A stretch of DNA of 64,000 nt, taken from positions 1-64,000 of the forward strand of contig JALZWO010000055.1 in assembly GCA_023300375.1 (NCBI GenBank), in the 5' to 3' direction. Below the pieces are notes generated by a model. The model was not told the origin of the DNA. It did not search any database and was given only the letters and a program-made list of their open reading frames with translations. The position numbers and the translations under genes are program-made. Positions 34,621-44,740 of this stretch are shown here, piece after piece. Numbering within the stretch: position 1 is the stretch's first letter; each line of letters starts with the position of its first letter. The DNA comes from Granulosicoccus sp. GTDB lineage: Bacteria; Pseudomonadota; Gammaproteobacteria; Granulosicoccales; Granulosicoccaceae.

Positions 34621-36555
34621 ATGGGTACCATTATCGGAATCGACCTCGGTACGACGAACTCGTGTGTCGCGGTCATGGAAGGGGGAAAACCCCGAGTCAT
34701 CGAGAACGCCGAAGGTGACCGCACCACTCCATCGATTGTCGCATTTGCAGACGATGGTGAGGTCGTTGTTGGGCAGCCGGCCAAGCGCCAGGCAGTAACC
34801 AACCCCAAAAACACGCTTTACGCTGTCAAGCGGTTAATCGGTCGCAGGTTTGACGAGGAAGCGGTTCAGAAAGATATCGAACTGGTCCCTTACAAAATTA
34901 TCAAAGCGGACAACGGCGATGCTTGGGTAGAGGCGGCAGGCAAGGGCATGGCGCCTCCTGAAGTCGCTGCGCGCGTACTCATGAAGATGAAGCAAACAGC
35001 TGAAGAGTACCTCGGCGAGACGGTCTCAGAGGCAGTTATCACGGTTCCTGCATACTTCAATGATTCGCAGCGTCAAGCAACTAAAGACGCTGGTCGAATC
35101 GCAGGCCTTGAAGTCAAACGGATTATCAATGAGCCTACTGCGGCAGCACTTGCCTATGGCATGGATAAGCAGAGAGGCAATAAGACTGTCGCGGTGTATG
35201 ACCTTGGCGGTGGAACGTTTGATATCTCAATCATAGAAATCGCAGAGGTTGATGGCGAGCACCAGTTTGAAGTGCTTTCCACTAACGGAGACACGTTCCT
35301 TGGTGGTGAAGATTTTGATAACCGGCTTATCGACTACCTCTCAGACGAATTCAAGAAAGAAAGCGGCATCGATTTGCACAGCGATCCGTTGGCATTACAG
35401 CGCCTGAAAGAGGCCGCTGAAAAGGCTAAGATCGAGCTGTCAAGCACGCAACAGACTGACGTTAACCTGCCTTACATCACAGCAGATGCTAGTGGCCCTA
35501 AGCACCTGAACATCAAAGTATCTCGCGCTAAGCTCGAGTCGTTAGTTGTGGACTTGGTTTCACGCACTGTAGAGCCGTGCAAAACAGCATTGAAAGATGC
35601 AGGATTGTCAGCCTCTGAGATTCAGGATGTCATCATGGTGGGCGGTCAAACTCGTATGCCCAAAGTTCAGGAAACCGTTAAAGATTTCTTTGGCAAAGAT
35701 CCACGTAAGGACGTTAACCCTGATGAAGCTGTAGCGGTGGGTGCAGCCATTCAAGGCGGTGTTCTCGGCGGTCAGGTGAAAGATGTACTTCTTCTGGACG
35801 TTACGCCACTGTCTCTGGGTATCGAGACACTGGGCGGCGTCATGACCAAACTTATCGAGAAGAACACAACGATCCCCACGAAAGCACAGCAAGTATTTTC
35901 AACAGCAGATGACAACCAGACAGCGGTTACCGTTCATGTGCTTCAGGGCGAACGTGAGATTGCCAACACGAATAAATCTTTGGGTAGATTTGATCTTGCA
36001 GACATTCCTCCTGCGCCACGAGGTGTGCCTCAGGTAGAAGTCACTTTCGACATTGATGCTAACGGCATCATGAACGTCTCCGCTCGTGACAAAGCAACAG
36101 GCAAGCAACAGTCGATTGTTATTAAAGCTTCTAGTGGTCTTTCTGATGAAGAGATCGACGCTATGGTGCGTGATGCTGAAGAGCACGCGGCCGAAGATGC
36201 GAAATTGCGTGGTTTGATAGACAAGCGCAACCAAGGCGAACAGCTAATCCACGCCTCTGAGAAGTCTATGTCTGACTTGGCAGAGCAACTGGACGAAGGC
36301 GAGAAAGGAGACATCGAGGGTAAAATCACAGAACTCCGTTCGGTTCTTACCGGTGATGACGAAGAAGCTATCGACGCTAAAATAACTGATCTCAGTGAAG
36401 CTGCAGGGAAACTTGCAGAACGAGCTTATGCTCAACAAAACGCTGAAGGCGGTGTAGCTGATGCTGCTGAAGCAGAGCGTGGTGAGAAGTCTGCGAACAC
36501 TGACGACGCTGTAGATGCGGAGTTTGAAGAAGTAAAGGAAGATAAGGCGTCGTAG
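34621..36555 (+). CDS. dnaK: Chaperone protein DnaK (Hsp70)
   Basis: ATP-driven chaperone that binds unfolded peptides. The 644-aa protein is full length. The N-terminal ATPase begins [42 protein letters not shown] and has [37 protein letters not shown] and [15 protein letters not shown]. The linker reads [21 protein letters not shown] and the substrate-binding domain includes [35 protein letters not shown]. The C-terminal lid ends in an acidic tail ([15 protein letters not shown]) of the EEVxxD kind. GTTAGGGA before the ATG is a ribosome site. A structured 132-bp gap separates it from dnaJ. Confidence 0.98.
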   Translation: MGTIIGIDLGTTNSCVAVMEGGKPRVIENAEGDRTTPSIVAFADDGEVVVGQPAKRQAVTNPKNTLYAVKRLIGRRFDEEAVQKDIELVPYKIIKADNGDAWVEAAGKGMAPPEVAARVLMKMKQTAEEYLGETVSEAVITVPAYFNDSQRQATKDAGRIAGLEVKRIINEPTAAALAYGMDKQRGNKTVAVYDLGGGTFDISIIEIAEVDGEHQFEVLSTNGDTFLGGEDFDNRLIDYLSDEFKKESGIDLHSDPLALQRLKEAAEKAKIELSSTQQTDVNLPYITADASGPKHLNIKVSRAKLESLVVDLVSRTVEPCKTALKDAGLSASEIQDVIMVGGQTRMPKVQETVKDFFGKDPRKDVNPDEAVAVGAAIQGGVLGGQVKDVLLLDVTPLSLGIETLGGVMTKLIEKNTTIPTKAQQVFSTADDNQTAVTVHVLQGEREIANTNKSLGRFDLADIPPAPRGVPQVEVTFDIDANGIMNVSARDKATGKQQSIVIKASSGLSDEEIDAMVRDAEEHAAEDAKLRGLIDKRNQGEQLIHASEKSMSDLAEQLDEGEKGDIEGKITELRSVLTGDDEEAIDAKITDLSEAAGKLAERAYAQQNAEGGVADAAEAERGEKSANTDDAVDAEFEEVKEDKAS

Positions 36556-36586
36556 GATTTAGTTTTAGTCTTTTAATTAGTTGACA

Positions 36587-36653
36587 GGAAAGGTCGGAAA
36601 GCAAGCCAAACAGAGATTCTGTTTTGTGCACTTAGAGCTTGCCGGCCTTTTCC
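36587..36653 (+). other. Cloverleaf-like RNA element between dnaK and dnaJ
   Basis: Two nested inverted repeats fill half of the 132-bp gap. An outer stem pairs 36587-36606 with 36637-36653 through GCAAGC / GCTTGC and, beyond a three-base bulge, AAGGTCGG / CCGGCCTT (one G-U in RNA) plus GGA / TCC. Inside it, AAACAGA / TCTGTTT (36608-36624) forms a separate 7-bp hairpin with a 3-nt loop. A TTTTCC follows the outer stem, too weak for a clear terminator. It may attenuate or process the dnaK-dnaJ transcript. Confidence 0.55.
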
Positions 36654-36687
36654 TCGTTATATCGGGTCAATCGGGTTCTACTAGAAA

Positions 36688-37824
36688 ATGTCGCAGCGTG
36701 ACTATTACGAAGTTTTGGGTGTGTCGAAAGATGTATCTGACGCCGATCTGAAAAAGGCGTACAGACGCCTAGCTATGAAGTACCACCCAGATAGAAATCC
36801 AGACGACGAAGATGCGTCTGAAAAATTCAAAGAGGCTAAAGAAGCCCATGAAATACTAAAGAACAAAGAAAAGCGTGCGGCCTACGACCAGTTTGGCCAC
36901 GCAGGTGTGAGTAATCAGCCTGGCGCCGGTGGTTTCGGTGGTGGAGCCGATATCAACGATATATTTGGTGATGTTTTTGGCGATATATTCGGTGGTGGGC
37001 GACGCGGTGGCGGTGGCCAGCGTGTATATCGCGGCGACGACCTGCAATACAACCTCGAAATTACTCTCGAAGAGGCTGTTACTGGAACGTCCACTGAAAT
37101 CAATATTCCCAACTTGGTTGCCTGTGACGCCTGCGATGGCAACGGCGCTAAACGCGGAACCAACCCGACTAGTTGTGGCACTTGTCATGGAGTAGGTCAG
37201 GTGCGTATGCAACAAGGTTTTTTCTCTGTTCAGCAAACATGCCCGTCTTGCAGAGGCAAAGGTAAGGTCATCACTGATCCATGCCCAAAATGTCGAGGCC
37301 AGGGACGTACACAGAAGGAAAAGAAGCTTGCGGTCAAGATTCCTGCCGGTGTCGATAACGGCGATAAAATTCGTTTGTCTGGTGAGGGCGAAGCCAGTGA
37401 TAGTGGTGGCCCAGCGGGGGATTTGTACGTGGCTATTCGGGTCAAAAAACACCCGATTTTTGAGCGTGATGGAGCCGATCTGCTGTGTACGGTTCCAATT
37501 AATTACGCGACGGCTGCTATCGGTGGAGAGCTAGAAGTTCCCACACTTAATGGTCGGGTTAAACTGAAAATTCCGGCTGGCACTCAAACCGAGAAATCAT
37601 TCCGCTTGCGTGGCAAAGGCGTTAAGCCGGTGCGTGGTGGAGCGGTGGGTGACTTACTCACCAAAGTACGTATCGAGACTCCAGTAAATCTAACAGCTGA
37701 GCAACGTGACCTGCTGCAAAAATTTCACGACACGATCAGTGGAAGCCACGCTCAAAAGCATAGTCCCCAAGCGCACAGTTGGCTTGGCGGCGTAAAAAAG
37801 TTCTTTGACGAGCTTCGAAGCTGA
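36688..37824 (+). CDS. dnaJ: Chaperone protein DnaJ (Hsp40)
   Basis: Co-chaperone that delivers substrates to DnaK and stimulates its ATPase. All type I domains are present: J domain with HPD in [15 protein letters not shown], a glycine/phenylalanine-rich region ([24 protein letters not shown]), four zinc-binding CxxCxGxG-type repeats ([40 protein letters not shown]) and the C-terminal substrate domain. Length 378 aa matches E. coli DnaJ. It closes the hrcA-grpE-dnaK-dnaJ block. The stop is followed by a run of eight G. Confidence 0.98.
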   Translation: MSQRDYYEVLGVSKDVSDADLKKAYRRLAMKYHPDRNPDDEDASEKFKEAKEAHEILKNKEKRAAYDQFGHAGVSNQPGAGGFGGGADINDIFGDVFGDIFGGGRRGGGGQRVYRGDDLQYNLEITLEEAVTGTSTEINIPNLVACDACDGNGAKRGTNPTSCGTCHGVGQVRMQQGFFSVQQTCPSCRGKGKVITDPCPKCRGQGRTQKEKKLAVKIPAGVDNGDKIRLSGEGEASDSGGPAGDLYVAIRVKKHPIFERDGADLLCTVPINYATAAIGGELEVPTLNGRVKLKIPAGTQTEKSFRLRGKGVKPVRGGAVGDLLTKVRIETPVNLTAEQRDLLQKFHDTISGSHAQKHSPQAHSWLGGVKKFFDELRS

Positions 37825-37840
37825 ATTAAGGGGGGGGTGT

Positions 37841-37920
37841 ACGCAGCTAGACTGCGTCACACTATGGACATTGTCTCTCGGGCGTGGTCAACTATGGCAA
37901 CCATGTAACCCAACGAGAGA
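37841..37920 (+). promoter_or_regulatory. Structured leader of the ugp operon
   Basis: The 107-bp gap after dnaJ holds an 8-G run, a 6-bp hairpin ACGCAG / CTGCGT (37841-37857), and a longer dyad TCTCTCG (37874-37880) / CGAGAGA (37914-37920). Its right arm abuts the ugpB ribosome site AGAGGAAG. Between the arms ATGG-CAA-CCAT could fold too. A leader that masks the ribosome site is possible but unproven. Confidence 0.35.
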
Positions 37921-37931
37921 AGAGGAAGACA

Positions 37932-39257
37932 GTGTCTATATTAAAAAAAGAAAGAGCTTTTATCCCACTTGCTATCGCAACATTTCTGCTAGCTACGCCG
38001 GTCGCGCAAGCGGCCACTGAGATTCAATGGTGGCACGCTTTCACAGGTCGCTTAGGAGAGCTGCTCGACGAGCAGGTTGCCACCTTCAACGAGTCGCAAG
38101 ACGACTACGCGGTTGTTGCCATTAACAAAGGCAACTATTCCGAAACCCTTAATGCGGGTATTGCGGCTTTTCGCGCTAGCGAACACCCTACGTTGTTACA
38201 GGTATTTGAAGTGGGTACGGCGACCATGATGGGTGCAAAGGGCGCTATTAAGCCAGTGTACGAAGTTATGGCTGAATCTGAGGCAAAGTTCGAACCTGAT
38301 GCCTATCTAGCAGCGGTTGCAGGATATTACACAACCACTGATGGACAAATGCTGTCGCTACCTTACAACAGCTCAACCCCTGTACTCTTCATTAACAATG
38401 ACGCATTGGAAGAGGCTGGCATTGATTCATCGTCGCCACCTGCCACATGGGAAGAAGTGGGTGAGATTCTCACTACACTCAAAGACAAAGGCCATGAGTG
38501 CCCGTTGACCACTGCATGGCAGTCATGGGTTCACTTGGAGAACCTCAGTGCCTATCACAATGTGCCGTTTGCAACTAAAGCCAATGGCTTTGAAGCGGCG
38601 GATACCGAGCTGGCATTTAATAGCCCAGCACAGGTAAAACATATCGAAACCATGGGCCAATGGGCACAGGATGGTAAATTTGTTTACCTCGGACGACGCA
38701 ACGAAGGCGGTGCTAATTTCCGCAGTGGTGAATGTGCTCTATTCACAGAGTCTTCTGCTGGCTACGCGGGCATTAAATCGGAAGCACAGTTTGATTTCTC
38801 CATAGCGCCACTTCCTTATTGGGGCGATGTAGAGGGTGCGCCACAAAATACAATTATTGGCGGCGCCTCGTTATGGGCACTTGCTGGCAAGACTGATGAA
38901 GAATATGAAGCTGCTGCAGCATTTTTAAGCTTCCTTTCGTCGTCTACTATCCAAGCTAAGTGGCATCAGAACACAGGCTATCTACCTATTACCATGGCCG
39001 CTTATGAGCAGTCTAAGGGCGAAGGTTATTACGAAGCCAATCTTGGTACTGAAATTTCCATTATCCAGATGACTGGCAAGGCGCCTACTGAAAACTCCAA
39101 AGGCCTGCGTCTTGGTAGTTTTGACCAAATTCGTGGAATCATCGATGAAGAGCTAGAAGGTGTTTGGAACGGTAGCAAAGATGCGCAAACGGCACTCGAT
39201 ACTGCTGTGACCAGAGGTAATGAGTTGCTGCGTCGCTTTGAAAAATCTCAGCGCTAA
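37932..39257 (+). CDS. ugpB: Glycerol-3-phosphate ABC transporter substrate-binding protein UgpB-like
   Basis: Periplasmic binding protein of an ABC importer. Close agreement with E. coli UgpB is visible throughout: GNYSETLNAGIAAFRASEHPTLLQVFEVGTATMMGAKGAIKPVYEV, LPYNSSTPVLFINNDALEEAG, APQNTIIGGASLWALAGK, KWHQNTGYLPITMAAYE, GLRLGSFDQIRGIIDEELEGVWNG and the tail GNELLRRFEKS. A Sec signal (FIPLAIATFLLATPVAQA) precedes ATEIQWWHAF. The ORF track start at 37884 is too long. GTG at 37932, preceded by AGAGGAAG, gives a correct signal peptide. Likely ligands are sn-glycerol-3-phosphate or glycerophosphodiesters. First gene of ugpB-A-E-C. Confidence 0.93.
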   Translation: MSILKKERAFIPLAIATFLLATPVAQAATEIQWWHAFTGRLGELLDEQVATFNESQDDYAVVAINKGNYSETLNAGIAAFRASEHPTLLQVFEVGTATMMGAKGAIKPVYEVMAESEAKFEPDAYLAAVAGYYTTTDGQMLSLPYNSSTPVLFINNDALEEAGIDSSSPPATWEEVGEILTTLKDKGHECPLTTAWQSWVHLENLSAYHNVPFATKANGFEAADTELAFNSPAQVKHIETMGQWAQDGKFVYLGRRNEGGANFRSGECALFTESSAGYAGIKSEAQFDFSIAPLPYWGDVEGAPQNTIIGGASLWALAGKTDEEYEAAAAFLSFLSSSTIQAKWHQNTGYLPITMAAYEQSKGEGYYEANLGTEISIIQMTGKAPTENSKGLRLGSFDQIRGIIDEELEGVWNGSKDAQTALDTAVTRGNELLRRFEKSQR

Positions 39258-39280
39258 GCTCATTGCTGAATAGGGATTGA

Positions 39281-40183
39281 TTGTTATTTGCTGCTATAGC
39301 GATGCAAAAGAAAGTCTATTTTCGCGGTACTTGGTTACCGTGGCTATTGGTTGCACCCCAGTTGATCATCACTGGGGTGTTTTTCATGTGGCCTGCTGTG
39401 CAGGCCGTGATGCAATCAACCCAGCTGCCTGATCCTTTTGGGTTAAGTAGTCAGTATGTAGGGATGGAGAATTTCCAGTTCCTGCTTAATGACTCCACTT
39501 ATCTAGAATCTTTTGCCACCACCGCATTATTTAGTGTAAGTGTGACGCTGATGGCGATGGTGCCTGCGTTATTTTTTGCGGTGTTGGCGGATAGCGTCAT
39601 AAAAGGGTCAGGCTTGTACCGTACCTTTCTGATCTGGCCCTATGCTGTGGCGCCCGCTATTGCGGGAATTGTCTGGTTATTTATGTTCAACCCATCGATA
39701 GGTGTAGCGTCGTACTATCTGAAATTTCTCGGCGTTAAATGGAATCACGTACTTGACGGTGATCAAGCCATGCTTCTTGTTGTATTGGCCGCCGCATGGA
39801 AACAGGTCAGCTATAACTTCCTGTTTTTTTTAGCAGGTTTACAGGCTATTCCAAAGAGCTTGATAGAAGCTGCCACCATAGATGGCGCTAGTCCTTGGCA
39901 CCGTTTTCGAACTATCACGCTACCGTTGCTGTCTCCCACCACATTCTTTTTGCTGGTTGTTAACATTATTTACGCTTTTTTCGACACGTTTGGTGTGATT
40001 CATACCATTACGCTAGGCGGCCCAGAGCGCGATACCAGCATTCTGGTTTACAAAGTGTTTGCCGATGGTTTTGTTGGCCAAGACCTAGGATCATCAGCAG
40101 CTCAATCAGTAATTTTGATGGTATTGGTCGGCGCACTTACCGTGGTGCAATTCCGTTACATAGAAAAAAAGGTGCATTACTGA
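39281..40183 (+). CDS. ugpA: UgpA-type ABC transporter permease
   Basis: One of two inner-membrane permeases of the UgpBAEC importer. About six helices are visible, starting [29 protein letters not shown]. The ABC-interacting EAA loop is [27 protein letters not shown], near residue 200. The C-terminal segment ([28 protein letters not shown]) matches UgpA. The track start is TTG 39281, with AGGGA four to five bases before it. ATG 39302 lacks a ribosome site but gives a more typical N-terminus (MQKKVYFRG). It lies 23 nt after ugpB and 22 nt before ugpE. Confidence 0.93.
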   Translation: MLFAAIAMQKKVYFRGTWLPWLLVAPQLIITGVFFMWPAVQAVMQSTQLPDPFGLSSQYVGMENFQFLLNDSTYLESFATTALFSVSVTLMAMVPALFFAVLADSVIKGSGLYRTFLIWPYAVAPAIAGIVWLFMFNPSIGVASYYLKFLGVKWNHVLDGDQAMLLVVLAAAWKQVSYNFLFFLAGLQAIPKSLIEAATIDGASPWHRFRTITLPLLSPTTFFLLVVNIIYAFFDTFGVIHTITLGGPERDTSILVYKVFADGFVGQDLGSSAAQSVILMVLVGALTVVQFRYIEKKVHY

Positions 40184-40205
40184 TGTGCGGGAGGAATAGG
40201 CGCTG

Positions 40206-41048
40206 ATGGCCATTGTAGGTCGACATCCTTGGCGAACAGCTACCGTTCATATCTTGTTGATATTGGGTATTGTTCTTTTGTGCTTTCCTTTGTATCTGAC
40301 GTTTGTGGGTTCTACGCTGACACGTCAGGAAGTATTGCAAGTGCCCATGTCGCTGATGCCCGGTGATCAGTTTCTGGAGAATTATAAACGCGCATTATTT
40401 CGCGGTACTAATGCGCCTGTGCTTGGAATGCTCTGGAACAGCCTTGTCATGGCAATGGGCATAGCGATTGGCAAGATAGTTATTTCCTTGCTGTCGGCTT
40501 ATGCCATCGTCTATTTTCGGTTTCCTTTTCGTATGTTGTGCTTCTGGACCATTTTCATGACGTTGATGCTGCCAGTAGAAGTACGCATACTACCCACCTA
40601 TGAGATTGCTGCAAAGCTGGGTTTACTCAACAGTTACACGGGGCTTATTTTGCCGTTGATCGCTTCGGCAACGGCTACGTTTTTGTTTCGGCAATTTTTC
40701 ATGACAGTGCCAGACGAACTAGTAGAAGCTGCTCGAATGGATGGTGCAGGGCCCATCAGATTCTTTAAAGATATATTGCTGCCATTGTCGCGCACTAATA
40801 TAGCGGCTCTGTTTGTCATACTTTTCATCTATGGCTGGAATCAATTCTTGTGGCCATTACTGATAACCACAGACCCATCCATGAACACCATCGTTATGGG
40901 TATCAAGCAAACGGTGCCACAAGCAGATGACTTTGCCGACTGGCCTTTAACGATGGCAACATCGGTGATGGCTATTATTCCACCTGTGCTGGTTGTTTTG
41001 TTAATGCAGCGTTTATTTATCAAAGGGCTGGTTGATTCAGAAAAATGA
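40206..41048 (+). CDS. ugpE: UgpE-type ABC transporter permease
   Basis: Second inner-membrane permease of the UgpBAEC importer, 280 aa with six predicted helices. It opens with WRTATVHILLILGIVLLCFPLYLTFVGSTLTRQEVLQVPMSLMPGDQFLENY, and the EAA coupling loop is LVEAARMDGAGPIRFFKDILLPLSRTN. The final part (YGWNQFLWPLLITTDPSMNTIVMGIKQ) matches UgpE-type permeases. ATG at 40206 is preceded by GGAGG about 11 nt upstream. A 52-nt gap separates it from ugpC. Confidence 0.94.
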   Translation: MAIVGRHPWRTATVHILLILGIVLLCFPLYLTFVGSTLTRQEVLQVPMSLMPGDQFLENYKRALFRGTNAPVLGMLWNSLVMAMGIAIGKIVISLLSAYAIVYFRFPFRMLCFWTIFMTLMLPVEVRILPTYEIAAKLGLLNSYTGLILPLIASATATFLFRQFFMTVPDELVEAARMDGAGPIRFFKDILLPLSRTNIAALFVILFIYGWNQFLWPLLITTDPSMNTIVMGIKQTVPQADDFADWPLTMATSVMAIIPPVLVVLLMQRLFIKGLVDSEK

Positions 41049-41100
41049 TGACACCACGTATACCCATTACATCGGTTAATACAATTGAGTTCAGGCACTG

Positions 41101-42168
41101 ATGGCCACTATTGATTTACAGAATATCCGTAAAAGTTACGGTAAAAATCAAGTCATACACGGTGTTGACGCCTCCATAGCAGACGGCGAGCTCATCGTTA
41201 TTGTCGGACCTAGCGGCTGTGGCAAATCAACACTACTACGTATGGTTGCTGGTTTAGAAGAAGTCACTGAGGGCGAACTACGCATTGATGGTCGACGGGT
41301 GAATGATGAAGAGCCCAAGGATCGAGATATCGCCATGGTGTTTCAGACCTACGCCTTATATCCGCACATGAGCGTTTTTGACAACATGGCGTATGGTCTT
41401 AAAATCATGCGATTGCCAAAGGCTGAGATACGCTCAAGGGTCGAGGAAGCTGCGCGCATGCTGTCGTTATCTGAGCTGCTTGACAGAAAGCCGAAGGCAT
41501 TATCTGGAGGTCAACGTCAGAGAGTGGCTATGGGTCGCGCTATTGTGAGACAGCCTAGTGTGTTTTTGTTTGACGAACCCTTATCTAATCTTGATGCGCT
41601 TTTGCGTGTTCAAATGCGGTTGGAAATAAAGCAGTTGCAGAGACGTTTAGGTGTTACGTCTCTCTACGTAACTCACGACCAGGTTGAAGCCATGACACTG
41701 GCTGATAGGCTTATCGTCATGAACGGTGGAGTTGCCGATCAGGTTGATGAAGCTATGAAAGTCTATGAGCGTCCAGCTACGCGTTTTGTTGCTAGCTTTA
41801 TCGGCTCACCTGGTATGAATTTTCTTAATAAAGTGCCTATAGCATCATTGCCACCTAATCTCGATTTACCGGAGTTGGCCGAGCAGGCGCAAGCTAGGCA
41901 AACTATTGATTTAGGTATACGACCTGAGAACCTTGCGCTGTGTGACCCGGGTGAGGCGCAATTGACTCTGCGTGTGCTTACTGTAGAAACACTGGGCGCA
42001 GATACCTTAGTGCATGGGCATAGTGAGTTGGTGCAGGGGCATCCCGAGCCGATGGCGTTACGGCTAGTGGGTACGCATCGGTTTGAAGAAAACTCAACGC
42101 TACCGCTGAAGGCTGATGCATCGCATTGGCATGTGTTTGATTGTGAGACGGGTGATCGTTTGAATTGA
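41101..42168 (+). CDS. ugpC: UgpC-type ABC transporter ATPase
   Basis: Cytoplasmic ATPase that powers the UgpBAEC importer, of the MalK/UgpC class. Motifs are complete: Walker [11 protein letters not shown]-loop [23 protein letters not shown], signature [17 protein letters not shown], Walker [14 protein letters not shown], and switch histidine [16 protein letters not shown]. The C-terminal TOBE-like domain ([10 protein letters not shown]...[14 protein letters not shown]) is typical and regulates activity in relatives. Length 355 aa is normal. Last gene of the ugp set, followed by the enolase-superfamily gene after 151 nt on the same strand. Confidence 0.95.
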   Translation: MATIDLQNIRKSYGKNQVIHGVDASIADGELIVIVGPSGCGKSTLLRMVAGLEEVTEGELRIDGRRVNDEEPKDRDIAMVFQTYALYPHMSVFDNMAYGLKIMRLPKAEIRSRVEEAARMLSLSELLDRKPKALSGGQRQRVAMGRAIVRQPSVFLFDEPLSNLDALLRVQMRLEIKQLQRRLGVTSLYVTHDQVEAMTLADRLIVMNGGVADQVDEAMKVYERPATRFVASFIGSPGMNFLNKVPIASLPPNLDLPELAEQAQARQTIDLGIRPENLALCDPGEAQLTLRVLTVETLGADTLVHGHSELVQGHPEPMALRLVGTHRFEENSTLPLKADASHWHVFDCETGDRLN

Positions 42169-42319
42169 TCACGATTTGCAAGTTCGTGCGGGTCGATGTC
42201 TCTATGAGGAACTTCAGTATCTGATCATTGAAGTGGCGTTGCGCACCAATCATGATAGCGGTGCCTTTATGCAGATACCCGTGTTTACGCATTGACCCAT
42301 TCCACCGTTTAAAGGTGCC

Positions 42320-43465
42320 ATGAAAATAGTTGATGTCATTGCTCACGCCATCTCTGTGCCATTGGAGACAGTCTTCTACTTCTCACAAGGATGGGTGACC
42401 AAACGCAGCTCCTTGATCGTTGAGCTTGTGACTGATGAAGGCGTCACTGGTTGGGGGGAGGCCCTGTGTCATGGACAGCAGCCACCACAAATAGCGGCAG
42501 CGTTTATCGACCATGTTTTTAAGCCTCTTTTGCTTAATCGTGACCCCTTCGATGTTGAGGTGTTGTGGGAAGAGATGTACAACACTACTCGTCCTTTTGG
42601 GCAGGGTGGTGCAGCCGTGAACGCTATCAGTGGTGTGGATATTGCGCTGTGGGACGTTATGGGAAAATCACTGAATAAACCAGTGCACGCTCTAATAGGA
42701 GGCGCATTTAGAACCAGCGTACAACCTTACGCTACAGGATTTTATCGGGTAGAGGATGGCAACTACCCTGCGGATGCCATTGATGAAGCACAGCGTTATA
42801 TCAATGCAGGTTTTACTGCTTTCAAACTCAAGATTGGCTTTGGCATAGAGGAGGATATTGCTTTTATCAAAGCGATAAGAGGGGCGGTAGGTGAAGGTGT
42901 GCGAATAATGGCTGATGCCAATGGAGCCTATAATGTTGCTAGCGCTCGCCGCATCATAAAAGCGACTGAGTCGTGTAATGTCTACTTTTTTGAAGAGATG
43001 CTATCTCCCGAAAACCTAGAGGGCTACCAACAAATTAAAAATCACTCGGGTTCATTCATAGCGGCAGGTGAACAATTGTTTGGTAAACATGGCTATCAAC
43101 CTTGGTTGTCTGCGTCAGCCCTTGATATCATCCAACCCGATTTATGTTCTTCAGGTGGTTTTACCGAATGTAAGAAAATTGCTGCCATGGCACAAGCATC
43201 GCACACAATGCTAGTGCCTCATGTTTGGGGGTCAGGAATTGGACTTGCTGCATCCCTGCAATTCATAGCGTCCTTGCCCAGCATGCCTTTAGCACTCTAC
43301 CCGGTAGAACCCATGCTCGAATTTGATTGCTCATCGCATCCATTTCGCGAAGACTTGATTATCGACAGTATTGATATACAAAATGGTAGAGTGCAAATTC
43401 CATCAAGGCCGGGCATTGGTGCGGATGTTGATCGTACTGTTATTGATCAATACAAGGTGAGCTGA
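42320..43465 (+). CDS. Enolase-superfamily sugar-acid enzyme (galactarolactone-cycloisomerase-like)
   Basis: Member of the mandelate racemase subgroup, which abstracts a proton alpha to a carboxylate. Catalytic residues can be placed: K169 and K171 in FKLKIGFG, metal ligands D199, E225 and E251 (MADANGAY, FFEEM, AAGEQ), and the base H301 in VPHVWGSG. The arrangement and the local wording (AYATGFYR, IIQPDLCSSGGFTE, EPMLEFD, HPFRED) resemble D-galactarolactone cycloisomerase and related sugar-acid dehydratases. Substrate cannot be decided from sequence. AAAGGTG precedes the ATG. Its position after ugpBAEC suggests that the imported compound, or a product of it, is a sugar acid or polyol derivative. 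Confidence 0.85.
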   Translation: MKIVDVIAHAISVPLETVFYFSQGWVTKRSSLIVELVTDEGVTGWGEALCHGQQPPQIAAAFIDHVFKPLLLNRDPFDVEVLWEEMYNTTRPFGQGGAAVNAISGVDIALWDVMGKSLNKPVHALIGGAFRTSVQPYATGFYRVEDGNYPADAIDEAQRYINAGFTAFKLKIGFGIEEDIAFIKAIRGAVGEGVRIMADANGAYNVASARRIIKATESCNVYFFEEMLSPENLEGYQQIKNHSGSFIAAGEQLFGKHGYQPWLSASALDIIQPDLCSSGGFTECKKIAAMAQASHTMLVPHVWGSGIGLAASLQFIASLPSMPLALYPVEPMLEFDCSSHPFREDLIIDSIDIQNGRVQIPSRPGIGADVDRTVIDQYKVS

Positions 43466-43489
43466 TTCATAAAGGCCACACCCAATTGC

Positions 43490-44395
43490 CTATGGACGAA
43501 TAAATGAGCCGTTTTGCAGGTCCTGCATAGCTTGTTTGATTTCAGCATCGGTGTTCATAACGATAGGGCCATGCCACGCCACGGGTTCTTTGATGGGTGC
43601 ACCAGAGACCAATAAAAAGCGACAACCTTTGTCGCCAGCTTGGACGACGATACTATCACCGGTGTCAAACAGAATCATGGTGCGATCGCCAGAAAGGTCG
43701 CGTATGTTCAGCTCGTGACCTGCAATTTCTTTTTCCACAAGAACACCTTGTGGTTTCGATGCATCCTTGAACCAGGCATCACCTTCAAACACATAGGCAA
43801 ATGCTGAGCGGTAAGCATCAATAGGGATGCGTTTGCGGACACCGGCAGGAATACTGACATCCAGATATTGTGGGTCGGCAGCTACGCCATCAACTGGCCC
43901 GCGTTTGCCACGCCACTCACCGGTAACAACGCGAATCACGGTGCCATCGTCGTCGCAATACTCGGGTATGTGCTCTCCTGCAATATCTTGATAGCGGGGG
44001 GCTGTCATCTTTAGAGAGGCAGGTAGATTAGCCCACAGCTGGAAGCCGTGCATTCGTCCCTGAGCGTCCCCCTTTGGCATCTCCTGATGCAGTATGCCAG
44101 AGCCTGCGGTCATCCATTGAACCGATCCAGGCCCTAGTGAACCGCTATTTCCTAGGCTGTCTGCATGGTCCACTGAGCCAGCCAACACATAGGTAATAGT
44201 CTCTATGCCACGGTGTGGATGCCAAGGGAATCCGGCCGTGTATTTTTCAGGTTCATCGTTTCGAAAATCGTCCATCATTAGAAATGGATCAGTGTGACTG
44301 GTGTCGCCAAATCCGAATACACGATGCAGGTGTACACCAGCTCCTTCTAATGTAGGTTGCGTTCCTGAGATGTTTTTTACTGGCCTTATGGACAT
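43490..44395 (-). CDS. Pirin-family bicupin protein
   Basis: Two-cupin protein of the pirin family, 301 aa. The first cupin carries the metal site (FPWHPHRGIETITYVLAGSVDHADSLG, then SVQWMTAGSGILHQEMP), giving the expected three histidines and one glutamate. Family members bind iron or another metal; some are quercetin dioxygenases, others regulators, and many have no known role. It is convergent with the enolase-superfamily gene. Start is ATG at 44393-44395. The following 345-bp gap carries a REP-like element and a 13-bp tandem repeat. Function here is not determined. Confidence 0.9.
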   Translation of the reverse strand: MSIRPVKNISGTQPTLEGAGVHLHRVFGFGDTSHTDPFLMMDDFRNDEPEKYTAGFPWHPHRGIETITYVLAGSVDHADSLGNSGSLGPGSVQWMTAGSGILHQEMPKGDAQGRMHGFQLWANLPASLKMTAPRYQDIAGEHIPEYCDDDGTVIRVVTGEWRGKRGPVDGVAADPQYLDVSIPAGVRKRIPIDAYRSAFAYVFEGDAWFKDASKPQGVLVEKEIAGHELNIRDLSGDRTMILFDTGDSIVVQAGDKGCRFLLVSGAPIKEPVAWHGPIVMNTDAEIKQAMQDLQNGSFIRP

Positions 44396-44465
44396 GGTGG
44401 ATACCTTGTAAATATGTATAAAAATTAAGACTTACGGCGCACAATAAAGCGAAAATATCAGGAAA

Positions 44466-44535
44466 CGTCATTCCCGTGCATGCTAAGAATCCAAGATCAT
44501 TAGCCAGAGGGATCGCCACTTACATGGGGATGACG
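44466..44535. repeat. REP-like imperfect palindromic element
   Basis: The 15-bp ends CGTCATTCCCGTGCA and TACATGGGGATGACG are inverted copies matching at about 12 of 15 positions, about 40 bp apart. The terminal GTCAT-CCC wording is like that of dispersed extragenic palindromes and small MITE-like elements of many Proteobacteria. No second copy was noticed in the window. Confidence 0.5.
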
Positions 44536-44672
44536 AGAATCAGTTAGCGTAATTAAGGTTAAGACTGATTTTCACTGATAAACGTGGATGGTCGACAATT
44601 ATCATTCAAATTTTACACGTTATGATTTTGACGGTAGCAAATATTACAAAGAAATTAAAGCAGCCGTAGTGA

Positions 44673-44724
44673 GCAATGATAGTAGGCAATGATAGTAGGC
44701 AATGATAGTAAGCAATGATAGTGA
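44673..44724. repeat. 13-bp tandem repeat, four copies
   Basis: Four consecutive units of GCAATGATAGTAG, the last two varying at the final positions, followed by a broken copy. The array lies immediately past the 3' end of the decarboxylase gene. Confidence 0.95.
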
Positions 44725-44740
44725 GCAGCAAGCAATAGTT

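Larger units (their letters stand above)
44396..44740. other. 345-bp intergenic region with repeat elements
   Basis: No gene is visible. The region between the pirin and decarboxylase genes (both leftward) is A+T-rich and holds the REP-like inverted repeat at 44466-44535 and the 13-bp tandem array at 44673-44724. The pirin promoter must lie within about the first 100 bases to the right of 44395. Confidence 0.6.
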
